A DNA stretch of 64,000 bases from Chersky-840 sp963764205 (GCA_963764205.1 CAVXRN010000002.1:558001-622000), one strand, 5' to 3'; shown: positions 37,590 through 47,686, counted from the first letter of the stretch. A program made the numbers and translations. Notes: generated by a model not told the origin, from the letters alone.

Positions 37590-38993
37590 TCAGGCGCCGG
37601 CGACGGGCACCGGCGCGCCGCCCGGGGCGACCACCCGCTGGGCGGTGGCCTGGTCGGCCACGATGCTGCGCTCACCTTCGTCCGAGAGCCGCATCAAGAG
37701 CGCGATGAGCACGTAGTTCGCCACCAACGACGACCCTCCGTAGGCCATGAACGGCAAGGTGATGCCGGTCAGGGGGAGCAGGCGCACGATGCCGGCCATG
37801 ATGAACATGGCCTGGAAGCCGATGATCACGGTCAGCCCCGCCGCCACCATCTGGCCGAACTCCGAACGTGCCGTCTGGGCGGTGCGGAGGCCCGCCCCCA
37901 CGAGCAGGACGAAGGCGAAGAGGATGGCGGTGGTTCCGAGCAGGCCCATCTCGGTGCCGAAGGCGGCGAAGATGTAGTCGCTCTGGACCTCGGGGATCGG
38001 GTTCACGCACCCCGAGCAGGCCGCCGCCACGTGGCCGAAGCCGAGACCCGTCCCGAGGAGGCCGCCGGTCCCCATCCCGTACAGGCCCGCCATGATCTGT
38101 CCCGTGGCCTGGGGGTGGAGCCATTCCGACACGCGCACGTTCACCTGCGAGAACAGCCGATCCGCCACGAAGGCGCCGGAGACGAAGAGCACCAGGCCGA
38201 GTGCGAGGTAGTTCCACCGCCCCGAGGTGAGCCACAGCATGGCCATGAACAGCACGAAGATGAGCAGCGCGAACCCGATGTCGTCTTCGGCCCCGAGGAC
38301 GAGCATGGTGAAGGCCCAGGCCATGAGGATGGGGACCAGGGGCCGGGGGTCGAGCATGAGACGATTGCCGACGCGCAGCGTCGGGACCGACAGCACCTCG
38401 CGCTTGTCGACGAAGTACGAGGCGAAGAAGATGCACAGCGCCAACTTGGCCAGCTCGATGGGCTGGCCGTTGATCGGCCCGATCCCGACCCACAGGCGCG
38501 CCCCGTGGTGGTTCTGGCCGAAGTGCGGGATGAGCGGCGACAGCAGGAGCACGACCGCGGCCAGCAACAAGAGGTAGCGGTAGCGGTCGAGGTCGCGCGA
38601 CCGGCGTACCACGGCCAGGGTCACGATGTAGGCGCCCACGCCCACCGCCGTCCAGCCCGCCTGTGCCTGGGCCCAGTGCTGGGCGATCCTGGCCAACATC
38701 ACGTAGCCGAGCCCGTTCAGCAGGGTGGCGATGGGGAGGATGACGGGGTTGGCGTCGGGGGCGTAGATCCGGTTGGCGATGTGCGCGGCCAGGCCGAGGC
38801 CGAGGACCACACCGAGGAACGGCACCAGGTTGGCCGGGATCTTGGACGTGGTGCCGACCGAGGCCAGGACGTAGGTGGCCAGCACGATCAGGGAGCCGAA
38901 CACGAGCAGGCCCAGCTCGGTCCGCCGCTTGGGCTTGGGACGACGGACCCGCATTCCCTCGGTGGGCGCGAGGCGACTGAGGAGTCGGGGCAC
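37590..38993 (-). CDS. Second SEDS-family protein (FtsW/RodA type)
   Basis: About 467 aa with 12 or so membrane segments, longer at the N-terminus than the other SEDS protein. ARLWVGIGPINGQPIELAKLAL, LGAEDDIGFALLIFVLFMAMLW, GQIMAGLYGMGTGGLLGTGLG, VQSDYIFAAFGTEMGLLGT and GITLPFMAYGGSSLVANYVLIALL are clear SEDS motifs. The usual KQPD block reads GAEDDIG, as in actinobacterial RodA/FtsW paralogues found near pbpA and pknAB. Here no PBP, FHA or kinase gene is next to it. GTG 38993 chosen; ATG 38954 is possible. Confidence 0.87.
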   Translation of the reverse strand: MPRLLSRLAPTEGMRVRRPKPKRRTELGLLVFGSLIVLATYVLASVGTTSKIPANLVPFLGVVLGLGLAAHIANRIYAPDANPVILPIATLLNGLGYVMLARIAQHWAQAQAGWTAVGVGAYIVTLAVVRRSRDLDRYRYLLLLAAVVLLLSPLIPHFGQNHHGARLWVGIGPINGQPIELAKLALCIFFASYFVDKREVLSVPTLRVGNRLMLDPRPLVPILMAWAFTMLVLGAEDDIGFALLIFVLFMAMLWLTSGRWNYLALGLVLFVSGAFVADRLFSQVNVRVSEWLHPQATGQIMAGLYGMGTGGLLGTGLGFGHVAAACSGCVNPIPEVQSDYIFAAFGTEMGLLGTTAILFAFVLLVGAGLRTAQTARSEFGQMVAAGLTVIIGFQAMFIMAGIVRLLPLTGITLPFMAYGGSSLVANYVLIALLMRLSDEGERSIVADQATAQRVVAPGGAPVPVAGA

Positions 38994-39062
38994 CGGGTCG
39001 AGCCTACTGCCGGGCCTGGGCCGGACCCCGGCACCGGGGACGTCCAGGTGGGGCGACGGCAG

Positions 39063-39068
39063 TACCCT
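39063..39068 (+). promoter_or_regulatory. TACCCT -10 box of ppk
   Basis: TACCCT with 9 nt to ATG 39078; no Shine-Dalgarno. Confidence 0.4.
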
Positions 39069-39077
39069 GGACCTCTG

Positions 39078-41268
39078 ATGCAGGCCTCCGAACCGGCGCG
39101 CGGCGCCAGCACGGCCGCTCCCCCCGGACCTCCCGTGGGTGAGGCGGGCTCGAAGATCCGTCCCGCTCAGCGTGGAGGACGCCGTCACCGCCCGCGGCCC
39201 AGAGCGCTTCCCAACCGGGAGCTGTCGTGGCTGGAATTCGGGGCGAGGCTCCTCGAGCTCGCCGGTGACGAGCGCGTGCCCCTGCTCGAGCGGGTCAAAT
39301 TCCTCGCCATCTTCTCCGAGGGCCTCGACGAGTTCTTCCAGGTGCGCGTGGCGGGGCTCAAGGACCAGGTGGACGCGGGGTTGCGTACCCGCTCCGCCGA
39401 CGGGTTGCGTCCCAGCGAGGCGTTGCGTGCCATCGGCGCCCGGGTGGCCGAGCTCGTGGACCGGCAGTCGCACATCTTCCTCGACGGCGTGGTGCCGGCC
39501 CTGGCCCAGGCCGGGGTGCGGGTGGCGGACTGGTCGTCGCTCGACGACGCCGACCGGGACCACCTGACCGAGTCGTTCAACCGGCAGATCTTTCCGGTGT
39601 TGACGCCGCTGTCGGTCGATCCCGGGCACCCGTTCCCCTACATCTCGAACCTCTCGCTCAACCTGATCGTGCGGGTGGGTGATCCCATCACCGGGGTCGA
39701 GCGCGTCGCCCGCGTGAAGGTCCCGCCACTCCTACCCCGGTTCGTCGTCATGCCCGACGGCGAACGGTTCGTGGCGTTGGAGCAGATCATCGCGGCGCAG
39801 CTGGCGACGTTGTTCCCCGACATGGTCATCGGCGAGCACTACGCGTTCCGGGTGACGCGCAACGCCGACCTCGTGCTCGAGGAGGACGAGGCGGACGACC
39901 TCCTGGCCGCGGTCGAGATGGAGTTGCGGCGACGCCGGTTCGGACGGGCCGTGCGCCTCGAGGTGGCGGCGGAGATCTCCGACGACATGCGCGACATGCT
40001 GGTCCACGAGCTCGACCTGGGTGCCGACGATCGGTACCAGATCGCCGCTCCGCTCGACCTCGGGGGTCTGTGGGGGGTATACGAGCTCGACCGTCCCGAC
40101 CTCCACGAGCAGGCATGGGCGCCGATGACCCCGCCTCGGCTCGCCAACGCCGGGAACGAGCCGGCCGACCTCTTCGCCGTGCTCCGTGAGCGCGACGTCC
40201 TGGTGCACCACCCGTACGACTCCTTCACAACCTCGGTCGAGCTCTTCATCGCCCAGGCGGCGGCCGATCCCGACGTGCTCGCCATCAAGCAGACCCTCTA
40301 CCGGACCTCGGGCGACAGTCCGGTGGCGGCGTCGCTCATCCAGGCGGCCGAGGCGGGCAAGCAGGTCGCGGCGGTGGTGGAGCTCAAGGCGCGTTTCGAC
40401 GAACAAGCCAACATCTCGTGGGCCCGCGCCCTCGAGGAAGCCGGTGTGCATGTCGTGTACGGGCTCGTCGGGTTGAAGACGCACTCCAAGGCCGCGCTGG
40501 TGGTGCGGCGCGAGGAGGACGGGATCCGGCGCTACTGCCACATCGGCACCGGCAACTACAACCCCCGCACCGCCCGGCAGTACGAGGACCTCGGGCTGTT
40601 GTCGGCCGAACCCCGATCTCGCCGCCGACGTCGGGGACCTGTTCAACTTCCTCACGGGCTACAGCCGCTACGCCCGGTACCGCAAACTGGTGGTGGCGCC
40701 GATGGCGCTGCGGCAGCGGATCACCGAGCTCATCGAGGCCGAGGCGCAGGCCGGGCCCGATGGCCGCATCGCCATCAAGGTGAACGGCCTCACCGACCCC
40801 GACATCATCGACTCGCTGTACCACGCCTCGGTGGCTGGTGTCCCCATCGACCTGGTGGTGCGGGGCGTGTGCAACCTGCGGCCCGGGGTGCCGGGTCTGT
40901 CCGACACCATCCGGGTCCGGTCCATCGTGGGCCGCTTCCTCGAGCACTCGCGTCTCTACCGCTTCGGCGGCAGTGGCTCTCGTCCCTTGACGCTCCTCAT
41001 GGGGTCGGCCGACCTCATGGAACGCAACCTCGACCGCCGCATCGAGGTGCTCACGCCGGTGCTCGACCCCGAGCTCCAGGCCCGGCTGCTCGAGGTGCTC
41101 GACCTGAACCTCACCGATGACACCAATTCGTGGTCCCTCGGTCCCAATGGGGTCTGGGAGCGGGTCCGAACCATCGAGGGGATCAGCGCGCAGCGCCGGC
41201 TCCAGGAGCTGGCCCGCGACCGCGCCCGACGCCGGCGCGAAGCCGACACCCTCGGGGCCGCCGGCTAA
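39078..41268 (+). CDS. ppk1: Polyphosphate kinase 1 (one frameshift)
   Basis: Makes polyphosphate from ATP by way of a phosphohistidine. About 730 aa: disordered 45-residue start, N domain (NRELSWLEFGARLLELA, FLAIFSEGLDEFFQVR), middle domain (FPVLTPLSVDPGHPFPYISN), and phospholipase D-like C domains with the autophosphorylated His in GLKTHSKAALVVR, HIGTGNYNPRTARQYEDLG, VNGLTDPDIIDSLYHAS, RFLEHSRLYRFG and GSADLMERNLDRRIEV. One extra C near 40608 splits AEPDLAADVGDLFNFL. It converges on the YbhN-like gene. Confidence 0.95.
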
Positions 41269-41289
41269 CGGTGCCTCGGGCCCGCACCG
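41269..41289. terminator. Hairpin after ppk1
   Basis: Stem CGGTGC/GCACCG with a GC-rich 9-nt loop, just after the ppk1 stop. A second, imperfect inverted repeat (GGCCGAAG ... CTTCGTCGGCC) follows in the same convergent gap. Confidence 0.45.
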
Positions 41290-41317
41290 GGTCGGCCGAA
41301 GACACTTCGTCGGCCGG

Positions 41318-42448
41318 TCAGCCTTCGGTCGAGAGGGCCTCGGCCGGGCGGCGCACGGTGGTGTCGTCGAGGGAGACGACCTCGTCGCGGGCATGGCGGA
41401 GGCGCTGGCTCCATCCCTCACCCGAGAATCGCAACGACAGATAGGCCACGCCGCCGACCGGGATCGGCAGCCAGAAGTTCACGAGGCGGTAGCCGAGGAC
41501 GCCGAGGATGGCCGTCTCCTGTGGAACCCCGAAGCCGACCAAGGTGGGGATGAGGACGCCTTCGACCACGCCGAGCCCCGACGGCGTGATCGGGATCACG
41601 GCGAGGACCTGGGCCAGGCCGTAGGCCACGAGGAGCTCGACGGGCGACATGATCGTGCCCAGCGCCGCGATGAACACGTACAGCGAGGCCGCGTCGAGGA
41701 GCCAGAACGCCGCCGCCCAGCCGATGGCGCGCCGCAGCAGTTGGGGCTCGGCCAGGAATTGGCCGAGGCGCTCGGCCACGCGGTGCGCCTGGACGGCGAG
41801 CTTGTCGCCGTCGAGGAAAGGGACGTGGTCGGCCCACCGACGGACGATCTCGATCGATCGGTTGCGGCCGCGCGTGAGCGCCAGCACCAGCGCCGCGAAC
41901 AGGCCCATCAGCACGACCCCGGCCCCCGCCGCCACGGCGTACAACGGGTGGTACCCGCCCACGAACACCGATACGAGCAGCGCCAGCCACAGGATCGAGT
42001 TGAGCACGAGGGCCGAGCCCACTCCCTGCATGCCCAGGGCGAAGCCGGCGTCAGCGCCCGAGACGTCGGACTGGGTGAGGAGGCGGAACGCCACCGCGGT
42101 GCCCGGCGCGGTCCCGCCCGGCATGATGTGGCTCACCGACAGGCTCGAGAGGTTGATCTGCAGCAGCCGCAGCCGGTGCGGGCCCTCGTGGTGGAGGACC
42201 GTGTGGGTCAGCTGGCTGTAGCACACGAGTGACGCGGCCTCGAGGAGGACGCCGACGACGACGTAGGCGACGTTGATGCGCCCCAACAGGTTCACGGACT
42301 TCCGGGCGCCGGCCAACTGAGGCAGCACGAGGTATTCAAGGATGAGGAAGAGAGCGACCGCGTAGAGCCCCCACTTGACCTGCCTGCGTACGCGCCTCCG
42401 CCGCGGGCGCGACCTGGGTTCCCGCCTGCATCCGGGCAATGCTTGCAC
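41318..42448 (-). CDS. YbhN/UPF0104 (MprF flippase-like) membrane protein
   Basis: About 376 aa, around eight helices. VKWGLYAVALFLILEYLVLPQL, INVAYVVVGVLLEAASLVCYS, LSVSHIMPGGTAPGTAVAFRLL, VIPITPSGLGVVEGVLIPTLV and YRLVNFWLPIPVGGVAYLSL match the lysylphosphatidylglycerol synthase transmembrane family; MPGG and PSGLG are its hallmark turns. The synthase domain is absent, so a lipid flippase or glycolipid-transport role is likely but unproven. GTG 42448 gives an Arg-rich cytoplasmic start. Confidence 0.8.
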   Translation of the reverse strand: MQALPGCRREPRSRPRRRRVRRQVKWGLYAVALFLILEYLVLPQLAGARKSVNLLGRINVAYVVVGVLLEAASLVCYSQLTHTVLHHEGPHRLRLLQINLSSLSVSHIMPGGTAPGTAVAFRLLTQSDVSGADAGFALGMQGVGSALVLNSILWLALLVSVFVGGYHPLYAVAAGAGVVLMGLFAALVLALTRGRNRSIEIVRRWADHVPFLDGDKLAVQAHRVAERLGQFLAEPQLLRRAIGWAAAFWLLDAASLYVFIAALGTIMSPVELLVAYGLAQVLAVIPITPSGLGVVEGVLIPTLVGFGVPQETAILGVLGYRLVNFWLPIPVGGVAYLSLRFSGEGWSQRLRHARDEVVSLDDTTVRRPAEALSTEG

Positions 42449-42526
42449 GTGAGAGGGCGCGAGACGGGTCAATTCGACGCCGCCCAGGGTGGCGACGGTG
42501 CCGCGGTCGGCGGAAGCGGGGCTGCC

Positions 42527-43699
42527 ATGCTGGAGGCGATGACGGAGATCCCCTCGCCGCCCGTGACGCGGCGCGCCCGGCTGTGGGAGTGGGCCGACGA
42601 GCGCCACGTCCCGCTCCAGGCGATCTTGATCACCGTCGCCGTCGTGGTGTTCACGCTCATGGCGGGCAAGATCGCCTACAAGCTGCGCGACATCCTCCTA
42701 CTCATCGCGGTGGCCGGCTTCGTGGCGCTCCTGCTCAACCCGTTGGTGGTGCTGCTGCAGCGGCGGGGGATCACGCGACGGGGCTACGCCGTCGCCATCG
42801 TCACGGTGTTCGCGGTCTTGGTCTTCGCCGGTCTCGCCTATGGGTTCGGCTACCCGCTCGCCAACGGGTTGTCCCACCTCATCTCGAAGCTTCCGAACTA
42901 CGTCCAGAGTGCCGAGCACGGCAAGGGGTGGATCGGGCATCTCGTGCGGCGCTACCACGTGCAGCACTGGGTGCAGCAGAACCTGCCGAAGCTCCAGAAC
43001 TACGCCAAGAACCTCTCGAAGCCCGCCCTCAAGGTCGGGGCCGGGGCCCTGACCGTGGGGTTCAACGTGTTCGTCGTGTTCATGCTGGTGCTGCTGCTGT
43101 TGCTCGAGGGGCCGAAATTGCGCACCGGCGTCCTGCGCCTCTTCGCCCCCGAGCGTGGCGCCCGGGTCACCCGCATCGCGGGCGAGGTCACCCGGTCGGT
43201 CACCGGGTTCATGCTCGGCAACTTCATCACGTCGTTCATCGCCGGCGTGGTGGTGGTCGTGACGCTCGAGATCCTGGGCGTGCCGTATGCCTTGTTGTGG
43301 GGTCTGTGGGTGGCGTTGTTCGACTTCATCCCCATGATCGGTGGGGCGCTGGCGGGCATCCCCACCGCCTTGTTCTGCCTGACTCACTCCCTCGGCGCCT
43401 TCATCGTGTTCAGCATCGTGTTCCTCGCCTACACCCAGATCGAGAACCACGTCCTCAACCCCATCGTCATGAGCAAGACCGTGCGCATCAACCCGCTCCT
43501 GGTGCTCCTGGCGATCTTGGTGGGGGCCAACATCGGCGACTTGGTGGGCGGGTTCTTCGGAGGGTTCGTGGGCACGCTGTTGGCGATTCCCATCGCCGGG
43601 TCGATCCAGGTGGTGGTGCGGGAGATGTGGCGGTCGACCGCGCCCGAGGCACAGTTGGAGGTCGTGGGCAGCACGGGAAGCCCCACGGCGGTCCCCTAG
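42527..43699 (+). CDS. AI-2E transporter family (PerM/UPF0118) protein
   Basis: About 390 aa, roughly eight helices. ILLLIAVAGFVALLLNPLV, YAVAIVTVFAVLVFAGLAYG, a soluble helical insert (SHLISKLPNYVQS), FMLVLLLLLEGPKLR, LGNFITSFIAGVVVVVTL, GVPYALLWGLWVALFDFIPMIG, YTQIENHVLNPIVMSKTV and LVGANIGDLVGGFFGGFVGTLLAIP are typical. The family contains a Na+/H+ antiporter and the AI-2 exporter; substrate here unknown. Start ATG 42527 or 42539. Confidence 0.85.
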   Translation: MLEAMTEIPSPPVTRRARLWEWADERHVPLQAILITVAVVVFTLMAGKIAYKLRDILLLIAVAGFVALLLNPLVVLLQRRGITRRGYAVAIVTVFAVLVFAGLAYGFGYPLANGLSHLISKLPNYVQSAEHGKGWIGHLVRRYHVQHWVQQNLPKLQNYAKNLSKPALKVGAGALTVGFNVFVVFMLVLLLLLEGPKLRTGVLRLFAPERGARVTRIAGEVTRSVTGFMLGNFITSFIAGVVVVVTLEILGVPYALLWGLWVALFDFIPMIGGALAGIPTALFCLTHSLGAFIVFSIVFLAYTQIENHVLNPIVMSKTVRINPLLVLLAILVGANIGDLVGGFFGGFVGTLLAIPIAGSIQVVVREMWRSTAPEAQLEVVGSTGSPTAVP

Positions 43700-43702
43700 G
43701 CT
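43697..43702 (+). promoter_or_regulatory. TAGGCT -10 box of the mannosyltransferase gene
   Basis: TAGGCT with 6 nt to GTG 43709; its TAG is also the stop codon of the upstream permease. Confidence 0.4.
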
Positions 43703-43708
43703 TCGATC

Positions 43709-44467
43709 GTGCGTGTCCTGGTCGTCCTTCCCACCTACAACGAGGCGGAGAACATCGATCACGTCCTGCGGCGCGTCCGGGCGGCGCTGCCCGACGCCGG
43801 GGTGCTCGTCGTCGACGACGGGAGCCCCGACGGCACGGCGACGATGGCGGAGAAGCTGGGCGCCGAGCTGGGCAACATCGAGGTCCTCCGGCGCACAGCC
43901 AAGTCGGGCTTGGGCAGCGCATATCGCGCCGGTTTCGCCTGGGGTCTGGAGCGGGGGTGGGAGGCGTTCGTCGAGATGGACGCCGATCTCTCCCACGAGC
44001 CCGAGGCGCTCCCGAGTCTGATCGCGCCGCTGAGCGAGGGCGTCGACCTCGTGGTGGGTTCGCGTTACGTCCCGGGGGGCTCGATCCCCAACTGGCGCTG
44101 GCACCGGCGGGTCCTGTCCCAGGGCGGGAATGTGTACGCCGCGCTGCTGCTCCGACTGCACGTGGCCGACTCGACGTCGGGGTTCCGGGCCTACCGGGCC
44201 GAGGCGTTGCGGCGCATCGACCTCGGTGCGGTGCGGGCCGAGGGGTACGGGTTCCAGATCGAGATGGTCCACCAGGTCCTCCAGCACGGAGGGCAGGTGA
44301 CCGAAGTGCCCATCCGGTTCGTGGACCGGGTCGAGGGCAAGTCCAAGATGTCGATGCACATCGTGGTGGAGGCTCTCCTGCTGGTGACGTGGTGGGCCGT
44401 CAAAGAGGCGGCCCAGGTGCTGGTGCGGGGGGGCACCGGCAAGACCCGAAACGGGGCCGCCTTCTGA
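43709..44467 (+). CDS. ppm1: Polyprenol-phosphate mannosyltransferase (Ppm1/DPM1 type, GT2)
   Basis: 252 aa. GT-A fold: VVLPTYNEAENIDHVLRRV, VVDDGSPDGTATMAEKL, the metal-binding DADLSHEPEALP and VGSRYVPGGSIPNW, DSTSGFRAYRAEALRRI, YGFQIEMVHQV. It should transfer mannose from GDP-mannose to polyprenol phosphate, supplying lipid-linked mannose for later PIM, lipomannan or protein mannosylation, in line with the PI-mannoside genes at 5.8-8.8 kb. No acyltransferase (Lnt) domain is fused. GTG 43709 has a TAGGCT box just upstream. Confidence 0.88.
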   Translation: MRVLVVLPTYNEAENIDHVLRRVRAALPDAGVLVVDDGSPDGTATMAEKLGAELGNIEVLRRTAKSGLGSAYRAGFAWGLERGWEAFVEMDADLSHEPEALPSLIAPLSEGVDLVVGSRYVPGGSIPNWRWHRRVLSQGGNVYAALLLRLHVADSTSGFRAYRAEALRRIDLGAVRAEGYGFQIEMVHQVLQHGGQVTEVPIRFVDRVEGKSKMSMHIVVEALLLVTWWAVKEAAQVLVRGGTGKTRNGAAF

Positions 44468-44519
44468 TTGTCGGCCCCCTGGCCGCCGGGCCGGGCCCGT
44501 CGCATGAGAGCATGGAAGG

Positions 44520-45216
44520 GTGAGCACCCAGACCCGGATCCTGGTGGTCGACGACGAGCCCTACATCACCGACCTGCTCGGTGCGGCCCTGCGCTTCGAG
44601 GGTTTCGCCGTGGAGACCGCCGCCACCGGGGGTGACGCCATGACCATGGCCGAGCAGGGCAACCACGACCTCGTCCTCTTGGACGTCATGCTCCCCGACG
44701 TCGAGGGGACCGAGGTGTGCCGGCGGATGCGGGCCCGAGGGCAACCGGACACCCGTGCTGTTCCTGACGGCGCGTGACGGCACCGAGGACAAGGTCGTGG
44801 GGCTGACCGCCGGCGGCGACGACTACGTGACGAAGCCCTTCAGCCTCGACGAGCTCGTGGCCCGGATCCATGCCGTGCTACGACGGACGTCGGCGTCGCC
44901 GACGAGTGGACGGCTCGCGTTCGCCGACCTGGAGATGGACGACCAGACCCACGAGGTGTGGCGCCAGGGGGTGCTGGTCGAGCTCACGGCGACAGAGTTC
45001 AACCTGCTGCGGTACATGCTCGAGAACGCCCGTCGGGTCTTGTCCAAGAGCGAGATCCTCGACCATGTGTGGCACATGGACTTCGAAGGCGACCCCAACA
45101 TCGTCGAGACCTACATCAGCTATCTGCGCAAGAAGGTCGACCGTGTCGAGCCGCCGTTGATCCACACCATCCGCGGCGTCGGCTACAGCCTCCGTCTCCC
45201 GCGCGACCGGGAGTAA
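44520..45216 (+). CDS. OmpR-family response regulator (one frameshift)
   Basis: Receiver domain: acidic pair VVDDEPYITDLL, phospho-Asp in LVLLDVMLPD, Lys in TKPFSLDEL. Winged-helix DNA-binding domain: VELTATEFNLLRYMLENARRVLSKSEILDHVW, ending TYISYLRKKVDR ... RGVGYSLR. One extra G near 44740 interrupts RARGN-RTPVLFLTARD; the frame is restored downstream to TAA 45214-45216. GTG 44520 follows GGAAGG directly. It pairs with the kinase that starts 6 bp later, resembling the TcrA/TrcR class; the signal is unknown. Confidence 0.92.
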
Positions 45217-45222
45217 CGCTCT

Positions 45223-46863
45223 GTGTCGCTGCGGGGCCGGCTCGTGGTGGGCATGCTGCTGCTGCTGGTGGTCGGGCTCATCACGACCGACGTCGTCACG
45301 TCGTCGTCGCTGCGGTCGTTCCTGGTCGGACGTCTCGACGAGCAGATCGACGCATCGCAGGACCAGGCCACCAGATACATCGGCCAGGTGTACCAGCGGG
45401 ACCTGAAGGCCGGGGACCGGACACCGGCCACCCACCCCGCCCAGTGGCTGGCCGAGCTGCGCAGTTCGGCCCCGGCCCGCTTCACCGGGACGCCGCCCGT
45501 CGCCCCCCGGCTCAACGGTGCCGTGCTGGCGGCCCGACTGAGCTCCGACGCCTACGTCGAGGTGCTCCTGACCGACGGCGAGGTCGTCATCCGGGTGCCG
45601 TCGGGCCTGGCCGGGAACCGTGATCCCGCGCCCGAGCTCCCGAAGGTGCTCCCGGTCCGGCCCTTCACGACCCCGTACGTGTTCGGCACCGATCACGGGC
45701 CCTATGCGGCCGAGAGCCCGGCCATCGACGTGGGGGCGGTGGGGACGACCGGGCTCCACTACCGGGTCCACGCCTTGGCGGTCCCGGGCGGGACGCTCGT
45801 CACCGCCATCGCGCTCGACCCGACCGACAAGACCTTGGCGTCACTGACCCACGTCGAGCTGCTGGTCTCGATCATCGTGATGGTGGCGCTCTTGGCCTTG
45901 GCGCTGTGGGTCGTGCGCGTCGGCATGCGCCCGCTCGAGGACATGACCGAGACGGCGGGCGCCATCGCCGGCGGGGATCTCACACGCCGGATTCGACGGC
46001 ACGACGACCACAGTGAGGTGGGTCGTCTCGGCGCCGCGCTCAACGGCATGCTGAGCCAGATCGAGGCCGCATTCGGGGAGCGGACATCATCGGAGTCACG
46101 GTTGCGGCGCTTCGTGGCCGACGCCTCGCACGAGTTGCGGACCCCGCTCACCTCGATCCGCGGCTATGCCGAGTTGTTGCGCAAGGGGGCCTTCGAGACC
46201 GAGGCCGACCGGCGGCGGGCGGCCGAGCGCATCGAGGGTGAGGCGGCGCGCATGAGCTTGCTCGTGGACGACCTCCTGCTGCTGGCCCGAGTGGACCAGG
46301 GCCGCCCCTTGGCGCGCGACCGGGTCGACCTCGTGGCCGTGGTGGCCGACGCCGTGGATGCCACTCGGATCACCGAGCCGGGGCAACCGCTCACGCTCGA
46401 GAGCGAGGGCCCCGCCATGGTCCTGGGCGACCCTGCTCGGCTCCGGCAGATCGTGGACAACCTCCTGCACAATGCCGCGGTGCACACGCCGGAGGCAACG
46501 CCGGTCCACGTGTCGGTGCGGCGGGTGGGCTCCCTCGTGGTGGTGCGCGTGGCCGACGAGGGCCCCGGGCTCGACGCAGAGCAGGCCAGCCACGTCTTCG
46601 ACCGTTTCTACCGTGGCAACGAAGCCCGCACGGGTGAGGGCACCGGTTTGGGCCTGTCGATCGTCGCCGCCCTGGCCGAGGCGCACGGGGGGAGGGCTTG
46701 GGTGGAGGCGACGCCAGGAGAGGGCTCGGTGTTCGGCGTCGAGATCCCCGCCGCGGACGCCGCCACCGCGGCTCGGGCACCGGAACACGACGCGACTGAC
46801 GGCCCCGGCCAGGATGCCGGCCACGACGAGGACAAGCACCTTGCGCCCGTTGTTCGTCGCTGA
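45223..46863 (+). CDS. Membrane sensor histidine kinase
   Basis: 546 aa. Two helices (LVVGMLLLLVVGLITTDVV and LLVSIIVMVALLALALWVV) flank a 190-residue extracellular sensor with no family I recognise. HAMP (RPLEDMTETAGAIAGGDL), HisKA with phospho-His in DASHELRTPLTSIRGYAELL, N box QIVDNLLHNAAVHTP, G1 DEGPGLD and G2 GTGLGLSIVAAL are intact. GTG 45223 is 6 bp after the regulator stop. The tail overlaps the next gene by 23 bp. Confidence 0.93.
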   Translation: MSLRGRLVVGMLLLLVVGLITTDVVTSSSLRSFLVGRLDEQIDASQDQATRYIGQVYQRDLKAGDRTPATHPAQWLAELRSSAPARFTGTPPVAPRLNGAVLAARLSSDAYVEVLLTDGEVVIRVPSGLAGNRDPAPELPKVLPVRPFTTPYVFGTDHGPYAAESPAIDVGAVGTTGLHYRVHALAVPGGTLVTAIALDPTDKTLASLTHVELLVSIIVMVALLALALWVVRVGMRPLEDMTETAGAIAGGDLTRRIRRHDDHSEVGRLGAALNGMLSQIEAAFGERTSSESRLRRFVADASHELRTPLTSIRGYAELLRKGAFETEADRRRAAERIEGEAARMSLLVDDLLLLARVDQGRPLARDRVDLVAVVADAVDATRITEPGQPLTLESEGPAMVLGDPARLRQIVDNLLHNAAVHTPEATPVHVSVRRVGSLVVVRVADEGPGLDAEQASHVFDRFYRGNEARTGEGTGLGLSIVAALAEAHGGRAWVEATPGEGSVFGVEIPAADAATAARAPEHDATDGPGQDAGHDEDKHLAPVVRR

Positions 46864-47686
46864 CCGCGGCCGGGGCGCCCCGGTCCTCTTCGTCCACGGA
46901 CAGCCCGGCCTCGGAAGCGATTGGGACGAGGTGGCCGCTCGGCTCCCGGACCATCGGGTGCTCGTGGTGGACCGTCCCGGGTACGGGCGCAGCGGCCCGG
47001 ACGTGCTCAGCATCGAGGGCAACGCACAACTCCTGGCGGAGCTCGTGACCGAGCGGCAGGCCGCGCCGGTGACCGTGGTCGGGCACAGCTACGGCGGCGG
47101 TGTCGCCATCGAGCTGGCCGCGAGCCGGCCCGAGCTCGTGGCGGGCCTCGTGTTGGTGGGCTCGATCGGGCGGGCCGACAGCCTCAACGTGCTCGACCAC
47201 CTGCTCGCCGCGCCGGTGATGGGAGAAGCCCTGAGTGCGGCGGGGCTCTTCACGTTGGGTCACGTGCTGCCCCGCGTGCGCCAATTGGTCGGGGCCCAGC
47301 ACCACGGCGCGTTGCAATGGCTGCGCGCCACGCTGCCCGACGAGCGCTACGACAGGGTCTCGGCGCAGCGCGGTCGGCAGGTGTGGAGGAGCTTCGTGGC
47401 CGAGCAGCGCTCGCTCGTGCGCGAGATCGGTGTCGTCGAGGGCGCGCTGGGGTCGGTGCGGGCGCCCACGACCGTCATCTCGGGCACCTGGGACGTGGTC
47501 GTACCTCCTTCGGTGTCGGCCTGCATCGCGGCGTCGATCCCCGGCAGCGAGCTCGTGGGTGTGGCCCGCACCGGGCACTTCGTCCCCCGGGATGCCCCCG
47601 AGGTGGTGGCCGCCGCGGTCCGCACCGTCGAAGCCCGGGCGCAAGCAGAGCGGGCGCGCCAGACCGGATGTGACACGACGTCCTGA
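46841..47686 (+). CDS. Alpha/beta hydrolase
   Basis: 281 aa. APVLFVHGQPGLGSDWDEVAARL (oxyanion loop), RVLVVDRPGYGRSGPD, nucleophile elbow VVGHSYGGGVA, acid in ISGTWDVVVPP and His in VARTGHFVPRDAPE form a complete fold with catalytic triad. TTG 46841 lies inside the end of the kinase gene and gives LRPLFVADRGRGAPVL; translational coupling is likely. Substrate unknown; an epoxide or ester hydrolase is equally possible. Confidence 0.82.
   Translation: MRPLFVADRGRGAPVLFVHGQPGLGSDWDEVAARLPDHRVLVVDRPGYGRSGPDVLSIEGNAQLLAELVTERQAAPVTVVGHSYGGGVAIELAASRPELVAGLVLVGSIGRADSLNVLDHLLAAPVMGEALSAAGLFTLGHVLPRVRQLVGAQHHGALQWLRATLPDERYDRVSAQRGRQVWRSFVAEQRSLVREIGVVEGALGSVRAPTTVISGTWDVVVPPSVSACIAASIPGSELVGVARTGHFVPRDAPEVVAAAVRTVEARAQAERARQTGCDTTS

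Noticed and set aside
37338..39077. Upstream extension of the ppk1 frame through the antisense of the SEDS gene
   Set aside because: PPK homology begins just after ATG 39078; the upstream part is low-complexity antisense sequence.
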